9,372 nucleotides of DNA, from NCBI GenBank assembly GCA_964533045.1, contig CAZHKT010000145.1, positions 1-9,372 on the forward strand. The letters run 5' to 3'. Source of the stretch: JACQNR01 sp964533045 (GTDB lineage: Bacteria > Acidobacteriota > Terriglobia > UBA7540). Position 1 is the stretch's first letter, and each line of letters begins with the position of its first letter. Below are positions 1-7,615 of this stretch, piece after piece. Made by a program: the position numbers and the translations under genes. The notes under the pieces were generated by a model. That model ran no database searches. It was not told where the DNA came from and saw only the letters and a program-made list of their open reading frames with translations.

Positions 1-1839
1 CGGTTCACTGCCGCTGCGACGCACGACCCACACCGCGGGCTGGCCCTTGTTCTGTTCGTTCAGCCACTTTTCCAGCGGCGCGAAGTATTCGCGCAGGGCG
101 CTGGCATCCATGCGTCGCTCGCCGGTCAGGGCTTCCAGCGCCTCGGGCCAGGGCTTGCTCATGCCCATCGCCATCATGGCATTCAGACGCCGCCCAGCTT
201 CCTTGCTTTCATAGATGGAGCAGCGATGCAGCGGCCCCGTGCAACCCACCGTTTTGGCCAGCGCCCGGTGAAACTGAAACTGCAATATCGCCGCCATGAA
301 ATACCGCGTGTAAGAAACGTTGGCGGCGACGTGAAACTTCGCCCCCGGATCGAAATCCTCTTCCGAGCGCGCGACGGGCGGCACGACGCCCTGATACTTG
401 AGTTTGAGATCCCACCATGCTTTGTTGTACTGGGCCGGCGTCACTTCCCCGGCGAACACTTTCCAGCGCCACTGGTCGATGAGCAGACCGAAGGGCAGAA
501 ACGCAATCTTTTCGAGAGCCTTGTGCAGCAGGTACGGAATATCCTGCGAAGCGTCGGGCGCCTTCGACATCAGACCCAGCTTCACCAGATACTCCGGCGT
601 AATGGAAAGCGCGATGGTGTCGCCCAGCGCCTCGTGGAAGCCGTCGTGCGCGCTGCCCAAGAACAAAAACGGCTGGCGGTTGTAGGCGCGCTGGTAGTAG
701 TTGTGGCCCAGCTCGTGATGAATGGTGCGGAAGTCCTCGTCGGTGATATCAATGCACATCTTGATGCGCAAGTCGTCGCGGTTATCCACGTCCCAGGCGC
801 TGGCGTGGCAAACCACTTCGCGGTCGCGCGGCTTGACGAACATGGACCGCGTCCAGAAGGTTTCCGGCAGCGGCGCAAATCCCAGGGACGAAAAGAAGTT
901 TTCGCCATAGCGAACCATCTGCAGCGGGTCCACCTTCTTTTCCTTCAGCGCCGCGGTCAGGTCGAAACCGGCTTCGGCCTCGGGAGGAGCCACGAGCGGA
1001 TAGACATTGTCCCAGCTCTGCGCCCAGAGGTTGCCGAGCAGATGGGCGGGAATCGGCCCCGACTCCGGCACCACCTCCGCCCCGTACTTCTCGCGCAACT
1101 TCCACCGGACGTAGGTGTGCAGCGCGACGTAGAACGGCTTCACCTGCTCCCAGAGCCGGTCCAGTTCGCGCGCGAATTCGTCGGGAGGCATGTCGTATCT
1201 CGACCGCCACATGGCGCCCATATCGGCAAAACTCAGTTCGCGCGCCCCCTTGTTCACCAGTTCGGCGTAACGGGCGTAATCCTTGCGCATGGGCGCGCCG
1301 ACCGCGTGCCAGCCGCGCCAAACCTCGAGAAGTTCCTTCGGATCGCGGCTCGTCGCCATCACGCGTGTGATGTCGGTGATATCGAGGCATTTATCCGAGC
1401 CCGGCGGGCAATACCTGCCCCGCCCGTAGGCGCCCTCCATGGCCGCCGCCAGGCGCGTCAGCTCGTTCCGCTCCGTTTCGTTCGAGGGGGCGGGAAGATC
1501 AATCGCCAGGCGCAGGAGCTTCATCTTGCGTGCGTCGTCGGGGGGCAGGCGGAGACCGTCATAACGCGTGGAGCGCTTGGCATAGTCCACCGCGGCGGCG
1601 ATGGAGCGGGCGTTGGCGCGCGCCGCCAGCCACTCCGTATCTTCGGTGATATACGTGGATTTCACCCAGTCGGCATGGCTCGACTCGACGGAAAGTTCCC
1701 GTAAGCGGGCTTCCGCCTCTTGGAGGAATGCCTGGGCTTCTGCCACCGTGGGCGGCTTGCGCGGCATGGGCTTATTGTCCGCAGCGAAAACTGGAATGGC
1801 TGTAACCAGCATGGCCAGCAGAAACAGTGCACGTCTCAT
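1..1839 (-). CDS. Peptidyl-dipeptidase A (ACE-like, family M2), C-terminal end cut by the window edge
   Basis: Exported zinc peptidase expected to remove C-terminal dipeptides from oligopeptides. The reading frame is open for 613 codons from ATG 1839 to the left edge, so only a short tail is missing compared with single-domain ACE proteins of about 600-670 residues. GGAGG (1846-1850, complement) lies 6 nt before the ATG. Residues 1-19 form a signal peptide (MRRALFLLAMLVTAIPVFA). The zinc motif HHELGH is at 374-379 (ligands H375 and H379, base E376). The third ligand is E403 in HDGFHEALGD, 28 residues after H375 as in human ACE. H345 in CHASAWD, and K501, H503, Y510, R512 and Y513 in the GAKFHVAANVSYTRYF segment match the human S1' pocket, transition-state and chloride-site residues (H353, K511, H513, Y520, R522, Y523). 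Family membership is very secure; the natural substrate is unknown. It is divergent from the next gene and transcribed alone here. Confidence 0.96.
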   Translation of the reverse strand, partial: MRRALFLLAMLVTAIPVFAADNKPMPRKPPTVAEAQAFLQEAEARLRELSVESSHADWVKSTYITEDTEWLAARANARSIAAAVDYAKRSTRYDGLRLPPDDARKMKLLRLAIDLPAPSNETERNELTRLAAAMEGAYGRGRYCPPGSDKCLDITDITRVMATSRDPKELLEVWRGWHAVGAPMRKDYARYAELVNKGARELSFADMGAMWRSRYDMPPDEFARELDRLWEQVKPFYVALHTYVRWKLREKYGAEVVPESGPIPAHLLGNLWAQSWDNVYPLVAPPEAEAGFDLTAALKEKKVDPLQMVRYGENFFSSLGFAPLPETFWTRSMFVKPRDREVVCHASAWDVDNRDDLRIKMCIDITDEDFRTIHHELGHNYYQRAYNRQPFLFLGSAHDGFHEALGDTIALSITPEYLVKLGLMSKAPDASQDIPYLLHKALEKIAFLPFGLLIDQWRWKVFAGEVTPAQYNKAWWDLKLKYQGVVPPVARSEEDFDPGAKFHVAANVSYTRYFMAAILQFQFHRALAKTVGCTGPLHRCSIYESKEAGRRLNAMMAMGMSKPWPEALEALTGERRMDASALREYFAPLEKWLNEQNKGQPAVWVVRRSGSEP

Positions 1840-1891
1840 GGAAACCTCCGCGCGAGGGTGGGCCCCCAATCAACCAAAACCCGAGGTCACT

Positions 1892-1897
1892 AAAATA
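1892..1897 (-). promoter_or_regulatory. Weak candidate -10 box for the ACE-like gene
   Basis: On the complement this reads TATTTT, about 53 nt before the ATG at 1839. No good -35 hexamer lies 16-18 nt upstream of it, so the call rests on one AT-rich hexamer in GC-rich surroundings. Confidence 0.25.
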
Positions 1898-1924
1898 CGC
1901 CAGCCGGGGGCGGTTGGGCAATTC

Positions 1925-2059
1925 CCTGGGAGCGCAGGCGTCCCGCCTTCAATTGAACCGCTGCAATGCAAGCAAGATGCTTGCGGTCCCACGGGCGTCC
2001 CGCCGGCATCTGCGCGGAGGCTTCCCAAACAAGGCAGGCGGGACGCCAGCGCTCCCGGG
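1925..2059. repeat. Intergenic inverted repeat, 24-nt arms
   Basis: The left arm 1925-1948 (core GGGAGCGCAGGCGTCCCGCC) and the right arm 2036-2059 are reverse complements at 22 of 24 positions, with 87 nt between them. The interior is GC-rich and holds further GCCGGC-type words, but no open frame with a start and ribosome site. The right arm recurs at 3372-3394, so this is a repeat family and not only a local hairpin. It may be a small non-coding mobile repeat, or a bidirectional terminator-like structure between divergent genes. Confidence 0.7.
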
Positions 2060-2060
2060 C

Positions 2061-2079
2061 CGGCGGTCCCGGACCGCCG
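2061..2079. repeat. Perfect 9-bp inverted repeat
   Basis: CGGCGGTCC and GGACCGCCG flank a single central C. It adjoins the right arm of the larger inverted repeat and could be part of the same element. No protein-binding role can be assigned. Confidence 0.6.
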
Positions 2080-2091
2080 CTACAGCCGATT

Positions 2092-2109
2092 GCCGGCCTG
2101 AAGCCCGGC
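2092..2109. repeat. GC hairpin with TGAA loop
   Basis: GCCGGCC, loop TGAA, then GCCCGGC: a 7-bp stem with one mismatch. Its reverse complement has a TTCA loop and closely matches the hairpin after the last gene (9340-9357), so the same short palindromic family occurs in both orientations. Confidence 0.55.
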
Positions 2110-2123
2110 GCTAGAGGATGTGC

Positions 2124-2129
2124 TAAAGT
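2124..2129 (+). promoter_or_regulatory. Candidate -10 (TAAAGT) for a leaderless methyltransferase mRNA
   Basis: TAAAGT fits TANNNT and ends 6 nt before the GTG start at 2136. That spacing is typical of promoters whose transcript begins at or next to the start codon. No Shine-Dalgarno sequence sits at a usual distance, which agrees with leaderless initiation. No convincing -35 was seen. Confidence 0.4.
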
Positions 2130-2135
2130 TCTGGC

Positions 2136-3302
2136 GTGAGCAGCGCAACCTGCCTCATATCGGCGCGCGGCGTGGACCGCATCCTGGCGGGGCATCCGTG
2201 GATTTATCGCACCGACGTCCTCGACGACGGCGGGGCGGAGCCCGGCGCGATCGTGCGGCTGGCCGACCGGCGTCAGCGCCTCTTTGGCCGCGCCTTTTAC
2301 AGCAGCAAATCGCAGATCGCACTGCGCTTGCTGACGCGCGAAGATCGCGACCTTGACCGCACGTTCTTCGCCGAGCGCCTTCGCGCCGCGGCGGCCTATC
2401 GCAGCGAAGTGGCCGGCGGCGCGCGCGCCTGCCGGCTGGTCGCTTCCGAAGGGGATCTGCTGCCCTCGCTCATCGTGGATCGCTACGAGGATTGCCTGGT
2501 CATTCAGACCCTTAGCCAGGGCACGGATCGACTGAAAGGTGAGTTCGTGGAGATTCTGAAGGAGCAGTTCGCGCCCCGCTCCATCCTGGAGCGCAACGAC
2601 GTGGCGGTGCGCGCCCTGGAAGGTTTGAGCGAGCAAGTCGGAGTCCTGTATGGCGAGGACGTCCGAGAGGTGATCATCGAAGAGGAGGGCCTGAAATTCC
2701 TGTACGACTTGAAAGGGGGGCAGAAGACGGGCGGCTTCCTCGATCAGCGCGAAAACCGCGCCGCGGCGCGCCAGTACGCGCGGGGGCGCCTGCTCGACGG
2801 CTTCACCTACACGGGGGCGTTTGCGCTCACGCTGGCGCGCCAGTGCCACTCGGTGGTCGGCGTGGATATTTCCGGCGAAGCGCTCCAGATGGCGCGGCGC
2901 AATCAGGAACTCAACGCCCTCGGCAACATAGAGTGGCGCGAGGCCAACTGCTTCGACTTCCTCAAGGCCGCCGACCAGATGTCGGAACGCTTTGACACCA
3001 TCATCCTCGATCCGCCCGCCTTCGCGCGGCAAAAGTCGAGTCACGCATCGGCGATGCGTGGCTACAAAGAGCTGAACCTGCGCGCCCTCAAGATGCTGTC
3101 GCCCGGCGGACACCTGATCACTTTTTCGTGTTCGTTCCACGTGAGCGAGGCCGACCTGCTCGAAGCGGTGGCCAGCGCCGCGCTCGACGCCCACCGCACG
3201 GTGGTGGTGGTCGAGCGCCGCACCCAGTCGCGCGATCATCCGATCCTGCTCACCGTGCCCGAAACCCATTACCTGAAATGCCTGATCCTGCGCGTGGTGT
3301 AG
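2136..3302 (+). CDS. rlmI: Class I SAM-dependent rRNA (cytosine-C5) methyltransferase, RlmI-like
   Basis: Predicted cytoplasmic enzyme that methylates 23S rRNA using S-adenosylmethionine; in E. coli RlmI makes m5C1962. Its 388 residues match the family length (about 396). The N-terminus is a PUA RNA-binding domain (RGVDRILAGHPWIYRTDV). The family signature QKTGGFLDQRENR starts at Q196. The SAM-binding motif I region is LDGFTYTGAFALTLA at about 219-233, with acidic D244 in VVGVDIS. DPPAF begins at D292, and SCSFHV carries C332, the candidate nucleophile. GTG 2136 is chosen because an in-frame TAA lies at 2124 and GTG is the first start after it; the PUA domain begins soon afterwards. No clear ribosome site is present, so translation may be leaderless. 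The family is clear; the exact target base is inferred, and other COG1092 members with different specificity remain possible. Confidence 0.9.
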   Translation: MSSATCLISARGVDRILAGHPWIYRTDVLDDGGAEPGAIVRLADRRQRLFGRAFYSSKSQIALRLLTREDRDLDRTFFAERLRAAAAYRSEVAGGARACRLVASEGDLLPSLIVDRYEDCLVIQTLSQGTDRLKGEFVEILKEQFAPRSILERNDVAVRALEGLSEQVGVLYGEDVREVIIEEEGLKFLYDLKGGQKTGGFLDQRENRAAARQYARGRLLDGFTYTGAFALTLARQCHSVVGVDISGEALQMARRNQELNALGNIEWREANCFDFLKAADQMSERFDTIILDPPAFARQKSSHASAMRGYKELNLRALKMLSPGGHLITFSCSFHVSEADLLEAVASAALDAHRTVVVVERRTQSRDHPILLTVPETHYLKCLILRVV

Positions 3303-3315
3303 GGGCGCTGGGACC

Positions 3316-3332
3316 GCCGGCATCCTGCCGGC
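3316..3332 (+). terminator. GC hairpin after the methyltransferase gene
   Basis: GCCGGC, loop ATCCT, GCCGGC, 14 nt after the stop codon. The 6-bp stem is all G-C, but no T-run follows, so it is only a weak intrinsic terminator and may be part of the intergenic repeat family. Confidence 0.35.
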
Positions 3333-3371
3333 ATGAAGAAAAGTCAGGCGAGACGCCGGCGGACCCCGCAT

Positions 3372-3394
3372 GCAGGCGGGACGCCCGCGCTCCC
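3372..3394. repeat. Second copy of the intergenic repeat arm
   Basis: This 23-nt stretch (core GGCGGGACGCCCGCGCTCCC) matches 2034-2056 at 22 of 23 positions in the same orientation. It contains a 5-bp hairpin, GCGGG-ACG-CCCGC. It ends 6 nt before a TATAAT box, so the repeat edge lies in the promoter spacer of the next gene. Confidence 0.7.
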
Positions 3395-3406
3395 AGAAGG
3401 TATAAT
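3378..3406 (+). promoter_or_regulatory. Promoter of the M28 peptidase operon
   Basis: A perfect TATAAT is at 3401-3406. The hexamer 17 nt upstream is GGGACG (3378-3383), which matches the TTGACA consensus only at its central GAC and lies inside the intergenic repeat. Predicted transcription would start near 3413, just before AGGAGGG at 3417-3423. Confidence 0.6.
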
Positions 3407-3436
3407 CGAAGAGGGCAGGAGGGATTGCTGAGCCAG

Positions 3437-5329
3437 ATGACAAAGACCGAGTTGCGCCAAGACTTACGGCGACCCCGGGGGAGGGGCCTGCGCCTCGCCG
3501 CGGCTGCCGGCGCGCTGCTGCTAACGCTCCAAGCCGGGGCGGCCGACAAGCCCAGGTCGTCCGAGCTGGCACCGGAAGTTGCGGCGCAGCGATTTCAAGA
3601 CCACGTGAAGTTCCTGGCAAGCGAACAGGTCAAAGGCCGGGGCAACGGCATGCCGGGGCTGGAGCGCGCCGCCAAGTATATCGCGCGGGAATTCAAGGCC
3701 GCCGGGCTCGAGCTCGCCGGCGACCGGGGCACCTACTTCCAGCGCTTCGTGATGACCACGGGGGTGAACCTGAAGGGCAAGAACTCGCTCGCCTTCCGCA
3801 CCGCGGCGGGCGAGAAGCGCCTGGTACTGAAGCAGGATTACGTGCCCATCAGCTTCTCCGCCACCGGCAAATTTGAAGCTCCCCTGGCCTTCGCCGGCTA
3901 TGGCATCACGGCGCCCGATTATCACTATGACGATTACGCCGGACTCGACGTAAAGGGCAAAGTGGTGATCGTCCTGCGCCACGAGCCCCAGGAGAACGAC
4001 GAGAAGAGCGTTTTCGCGGGCAAGGAAAGCACCCCGCATTCCGAGATTCGTTCGAAGGCCATCAACGCCCGCAACCACGGTGCCGTGGCCATGATTCTGG
4101 TGAACGACACGGGCGCGCATCCCGACAAGGCCGACGAGTTGATTCAATTTGGCTCGCTTTACGGGCCGGAGGAGACGAAGTTCGCGGCCCTGATGGTGAA
4201 GGCGGAACCTGTCGAGGCCCTGCTCAAGTCGTCCGGCAAGTCGCTGGACGACTTGCGCCTCGCCATAGACAGGGACCTGTCCAACCAGTCGTTCCTGCTC
4301 GACCCGGCGTTCCGCGCCGATTTCGCGGTGGGCATTCAACGCATCCGCAAGCCCGTGGCGAACGTGGTGGGCCTGCTGCGCGGGAACGATCCCAAGCTGA
4401 GCGAGCAGGTCATCGTGATCGGCGCCCACTACGACCACCTGGGCCTGGGCGGCGGCAACTCGCTCGCCCCCAGCCAGGCCGGGAAGGTGCATCCCGGCGC
4501 GGACGACAACGCCAGCGGCACCAGCGGCCTGCTGGAACTGGCCGCCGGTCTGGCGAGGCGCCGCGCCCAACTGCAACGCTCCGTCCTCTTCATCGCCTTC
4601 GCAGGGGAAGAGGCAGGCCTGATCGGCTCGGCCTATTACACGCAACACCCTTCGGTGCCGCTCGACCGTACCATCGCCATGCTCAACCTGGACATGATCG
4701 GCCGCGTGGCCAGAAACCGGCTCACCATCGGCGGCTCGGGCACCTCGCCGGACTTCAAGAAGATCGTCGAGGAGGCGAATCGGAACGTCGGATTGGACCT
4801 GGCTTTCTCGGCCTCCGGCTACGGCGCCAGCGACCACATGTCGTTCACTGTGCACCAGGTTCCAGTCCTGTTCTTCTTCTCCGGCCTGCACGCCGACTAT
4901 CACAAACCTTCCGACACCTGGGACAAGATTGATGCGCAGAGCGGCGCCAAGGTGGTGCAACTGGTCGCCGCTGTGGCGCGCCAGCTCGACCAGGTGCCGG
5001 AAAAGCCGCTCTACGTGCGCGTGGCCGAACTCGCCGGACGCGCCGCGGGCGGAGGCGGCGGCTACGGGCCCTACTTCGGCTCGATTCCCGATATGTCGGA
5101 CTCGACCGACGGCGTCAAATTCTCCGACGTACGCGACGGCAGCCCTGCCGCCCGGGCCGGGTTCCGGCCTGGCGATAAGCTGATTGATTTCGGCGGACTG
5201 AAGGTGAACAACCTCGAGGATTTCACCTACGCGCTGCGCCAGCACAAGGCCGGCGACAAGGTCAGCGTCACGGTGGTCCGCGACGGCCAGCAGATCACGC
5301 GCGAGGTCACCCTGGAAGTGCGAAAATAG
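3437..5329 (+). CDS. Exported M28 zinc metallopeptidase with PA and C-terminal PDZ domains
   Basis: Predicted aminopeptidase-type enzyme of 630 residues, acting outside the cytoplasm with two zinc ions. The signal peptide has a basic front and hydrophobic core (LRLAAAAGALLLTLQAGAA), ending near residue 35. A PA-type insert around residues 150-230 (LAFAGYGI...DYAGLDVKGKVVIVL) leads into the catalytic domain. Metal ligands are H331 (GAHYDH), D357 (second Asp of GADDNASG), E392 (GEEAG), D419 (NLDMIG) and H489 (DYHKPSDT); E391 is the general base. A PDZ domain fills about 540-630 (DGSPAARAGFRPGDKLIDFG). ATG 3437 is chosen because AGGAGGG (3417-3423) and the signal peptide support it, although the 13-nt spacing is long. 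The frame is open further upstream, but that would overlap the methyltransferase gene and displace the signal peptide. First gene of a probable three-gene operon. Confidence 0.94.
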   Translation: MTKTELRQDLRRPRGRGLRLAAAAGALLLTLQAGAADKPRSSELAPEVAAQRFQDHVKFLASEQVKGRGNGMPGLERAAKYIAREFKAAGLELAGDRGTYFQRFVMTTGVNLKGKNSLAFRTAAGEKRLVLKQDYVPISFSATGKFEAPLAFAGYGITAPDYHYDDYAGLDVKGKVVIVLRHEPQENDEKSVFAGKESTPHSEIRSKAINARNHGAVAMILVNDTGAHPDKADELIQFGSLYGPEETKFAALMVKAEPVEALLKSSGKSLDDLRLAIDRDLSNQSFLLDPAFRADFAVGIQRIRKPVANVVGLLRGNDPKLSEQVIVIGAHYDHLGLGGGNSLAPSQAGKVHPGADDNASGTSGLLELAAGLARRRAQLQRSVLFIAFAGEEAGLIGSAYYTQHPSVPLDRTIAMLNLDMIGRVARNRLTIGGSGTSPDFKKIVEEANRNVGLDLAFSASGYGASDHMSFTVHQVPVLFFFSGLHADYHKPSDTWDKIDAQSGAKVVQLVAAVARQLDQVPEKPLYVRVAELAGRAAGGGGGYGPYFGSIPDMSDSTDGVKFSDVRDGSPAARAGFRPGDKLIDFGGLKVNNLEDFTYALRQHKAGDKVSVTVVRDGQQITREVTLEVRK

Positions 5330-5333
5330 CAGC

Positions 5334-6455
5334 ATGATGATGAGAGGCTCACTTTTCTTCCCCTTGCTGCTGATGGCGCTCAGCGCCACGGCGGCACGGG
5401 GGGCGGACGACCCCTTCCAGCTTCTAATTTCGGTTGAACAGCCTTCCATCGTGATGCCGTTTCCGGCACGCGCCACGCTGCATTTCCACAACGCCGGCCA
5501 GGAAACGCTCTGGCTTTACCGCCCGGTGCGCGGCCGCACCAAGGAAGGCGCGTCGCTTGACGTAAAACTGGAGTCGCTGGAGGTCGCAAATTCCGCCACC
5601 ATCACGGTGCCCGCCGAGGGAGCGGTTTTCGAGCGGGCTGGGCTTCCCCGCCCCAAGCTGGTCCGTCTGCGGCCAGGCGAGGATTTGACCGAAAAGGCCA
5701 CACTCAAACTTCTCCCCGCCCGGACTGGGGAGGGGGCCGGCGCGCCGGTCTGGGGCCGTTATCGCCTGAGCCTCACCTACTCGGCACGCTACTCGAATGC
5801 CACTTACCTGGCGAACGAAACCGGTTCCATCTTCTGGCAGGGCCAGACTTCAGCCGGGCCCCTGGAGGTGGAGTTGAAGCCTCCGGCAGGAGACGGAACC
5901 GTGTCCGGCACGGTGCAGGGCGCGCTGCAGCAGTCCCTCCCCGACGTTCTGGTGACGCTGAGCGGCGAGGACGAGCGCCCCATCGACCAGATGCTGACCG
6001 AAGGCGACGGCCGATACGCTTTCGACCGCCTGCCGCTAGGCACCTACTGGGTCACGGCGCGGCGGCCAGCCATACCGGAAGACACCACCGTCTTTCGCAA
6101 GCTGGTGCTGACGCCCGAGGCGCCGCACGCCACCCTCGATCTGCTCATGCTCCCGCCCGACACCAACGAGGCGAAAGGGTTGCTGCACAAGCCGTTGCTG
6201 CTGCTGGTCACCGACGGACAGGAAAACGCGCTGGCGGGCGTGACTTACGAGGTGGTGTGGTCCACAGGCAAGGTGACGGAAAGCATCCGTGGGACCACCG
6301 AGGCCGACGGCCGCGCGGCGCTGGAGTTAATCCCCGGGCGCAGCTTCGTAACGCTGAAGCGAAAGGGCTGCCGGCGGACGGAACACCGGATCGATCTCGA
6401 GGCGGGCCCGGGCGTGGATGCCGTGAAACTGGCCATTGATTGTCCGGCAAAGTAG
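5334..6455 (+). CDS. Exported protein with carboxypeptidase-regulatory-like domain, function unknown
   Basis: A 373-residue exported protein of no recognised activity. A signal peptide covers about residues 1-23, with cleavage likely before ADDPFQ; no lipobox cysteine is present. Residues 25-185 look like a beta-sandwich (ARATLHFHNAGQETLWLYRP). Residues 188-270 resemble a carboxypeptidase regulatory-like fold: VSGTVQGALQQSLPDVLVTL, then TEGDGRYAFDRLPLGTYWVT. A further similar beta domain (LAGVTYEVVW...TEADGRAALELIPG) fills about 280-373. No catalytic motif is visible, so a binding or structural role is inferred. It starts 4 nt after the peptidase stop, so translational coupling is likely. Three consecutive ATG codons (5334, 5337, 5340) leave the exact start uncertain by two residues. 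Confidence 0.85.
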   Translation: MMMRGSLFFPLLLMALSATAARGADDPFQLLISVEQPSIVMPFPARATLHFHNAGQETLWLYRPVRGRTKEGASLDVKLESLEVANSATITVPAEGAVFERAGLPRPKLVRLRPGEDLTEKATLKLLPARTGEGAGAPVWGRYRLSLTYSARYSNATYLANETGSIFWQGQTSAGPLEVELKPPAGDGTVSGTVQGALQQSLPDVLVTLSGEDERPIDQMLTEGDGRYAFDRLPLGTYWVTARRPAIPEDTTVFRKLVLTPEAPHATLDLLMLPPDTNEAKGLLHKPLLLLVTDGQENALAGVTYEVVWSTGKVTESIRGTTEADGRAALELIPGRSFVTLKRKGCRRTEHRIDLEAGPGVDAVKLAIDCPAK

Positions 6456-6476
6456 AATCCAATCCTGAGAGGAAGC

Positions 6477-7586
6477 ATGCAGCGGACTTTCCTGCTGATT
6501 TCAATGCTGGCGCTGGCGCTCGCGGCCGCCGCAACGTGGGCGCAGCAAGAGCCAAAGCCGGCGGCGTCGGGCATGGCGTCGGCTGGCCCGGTCATTCGCG
6601 GGACGCCGGATGATACTCACCGCGACCCGCGCGAGGTCCACCTGCGCAACGTCCGCCAGCTCACCTTCGGCGGCACCAACGCCGAGGCCTACTTCAGCCC
6701 CGACGGCCAGTGGCTCATCTTTCAGTCCACGCGCGACGCCTATCCATGCGACCAGATGTTCGTCATGAAGGCCGATGGGTCGGACGTTCGCCTCGTTTCG
6801 CCTGGCAAAGGCAAAACCACCTGCGGGTATTTCTTCCACGACGGCAAACGCATCCTGTTTTCGTCCACGCACGAGTCCGGCGCCGAGTGCCCGCCGCGTC
6901 CGGATTACTCGAAGGGCTACGTCTGGGGTGTTTATTCGTCCTTCCAGCTTTTCACGGCCATGGCGGATGGAAGCGGGCTGAAGCGACTCACCTCGGGACC
7001 AGGATACAACGCGGAAGCAACCCTCTCGCGCGACGGGAAGAAGATCGTTTTCACCTCCTCGCGCGACGGCGACCTGGACATTTACGTCATGCAAAGCGAC
7101 GGCAGCGGCGTCCAGCGTCTCACGCACGAACTGGGCTACGACGGCGGGCCGTTCTTTTCGCACGATGGGCAATGGATCGTGTACCGGGCCCATCATCCAA
7201 CCGAACCCGCCGAAGTGGCGCGATACCGGGAACTCCTCGCGCAGGAACTGGTCGAGCCCATGAAGATGGACCTCTACGTCATGCGCGCGGACGGGAGCCA
7301 GCAGCATCGGATTACCCGCCTGGGGGGCGCCAGCTTTGCGCCCTTCTTCTTCCCGGACGACCATCGGATCATCTTCGCCTCCAATTACGAGAACCCGGGG
7401 TCGAGCCGGTTCGAGCTCTATTCCATTCCGCGCCAGGGCGGCCAGCCGGAACGGGTGACCTTCACGGAGGGCTTCAATTCCTTCCCCATGTTCTCGCCGG
7501 ATGGGAAGAAGCTCGTCTTCGCCTCCAACCGGAACGCGCCCAAGCCCCGTGAAATCAACATTTTCGTGGCCGACTGGGTGCCGTAA
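6477..7586 (+). CDS. Exported TolB-like WD40/PD40 beta-propeller protein
   Basis: A 369-residue protein with a signal peptide (MQRTFLLISMLALALAAAAT then WA), probably cleaved near residue 22. Six PD40-type blades can be seen, each with a [FSL]-x-[RPH]-D-G-[KQ] turn: near residues 72 (FSPDGQWLIF), 118 (FFHDGKRILF), 181 (LSRDGKKIVF), 225 (FSHDGQWIVY), 290 (FPDDHRIIF) and 338 (FSPDGKKLVF). Several blades also carry ADGS...RLT strands. There is no peptidase domain after the propeller, unlike S9 peptidases, so it is a stand-alone propeller. It is not TolB itself, because no pal/tol genes are nearby and the TolB N-terminal domain is absent. AGAGGA at 6468-6473 serves the ATG. It lies 21 nt after the preceding stop and is probably in the same operon as the M28 peptidase. 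A binding role is inferred. Confidence 0.88.
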   Translation: MQRTFLLISMLALALAAAATWAQQEPKPAASGMASAGPVIRGTPDDTHRDPREVHLRNVRQLTFGGTNAEAYFSPDGQWLIFQSTRDAYPCDQMFVMKADGSDVRLVSPGKGKTTCGYFFHDGKRILFSSTHESGAECPPRPDYSKGYVWGVYSSFQLFTAMADGSGLKRLTSGPGYNAEATLSRDGKKIVFTSSRDGDLDIYVMQSDGSGVQRLTHELGYDGGPFFSHDGQWIVYRAHHPTEPAEVARYRELLAQELVEPMKMDLYVMRADGSQQHRITRLGGASFAPFFFPDDHRIIFASNYENPGSSRFELYSIPRQGGQPERVTFTEGFNSFPMFSPDGKKLVFASNRNAPKPREINIFVADWVP

Positions 7587-7594
7587 CCCGGGGG

Positions 7595-7610
7595 CGGCGG
7601 CCTCCCGCCG
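7595..7610 (+). terminator. GC hairpin after the propeller gene
   Basis: CGGCGG, loop CCTC, CCGCCG, starting 8 nt after the stop codon and ending 5 nt before the next -35 box. The 6-bp stem lacks a T-run, so termination is only a possibility. Confidence 0.35.
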
Positions 7611-7615
7611 GCAAC

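Noticed and set aside
226..1704. Long plus-strand open frame (492 codons)
   Set aside because: It is antisense to the ACE-like gene, has arginine-rich low-complexity composition and no domain, and results from GC-rich codon use.
1840..2135. CRISPR array among the intergenic repeats
   Set aside because: The repeats are inverted and irregularly spaced, with no evenly spaced direct repeats and no cas genes.
3128..3436. Upstream extension of the M28 peptidase frame
   Set aside because: It overlaps the end of the methyltransferase gene and the intergenic repeat, and would bury the signal peptide; the promoter and ribosome site lie after it.
1890..3620. Long minus-strand open frame (576 codons)
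   Set aside because: It lies opposite the methyltransferase gene and crosses two repeat regions; no recognisable domain or ribosome site.
3521..5491. Minus-strand open frame of 656 codons
   Set aside because: Exact shadow of the M28 peptidase, whose zinc ligands and domains fix the plus strand as coding.
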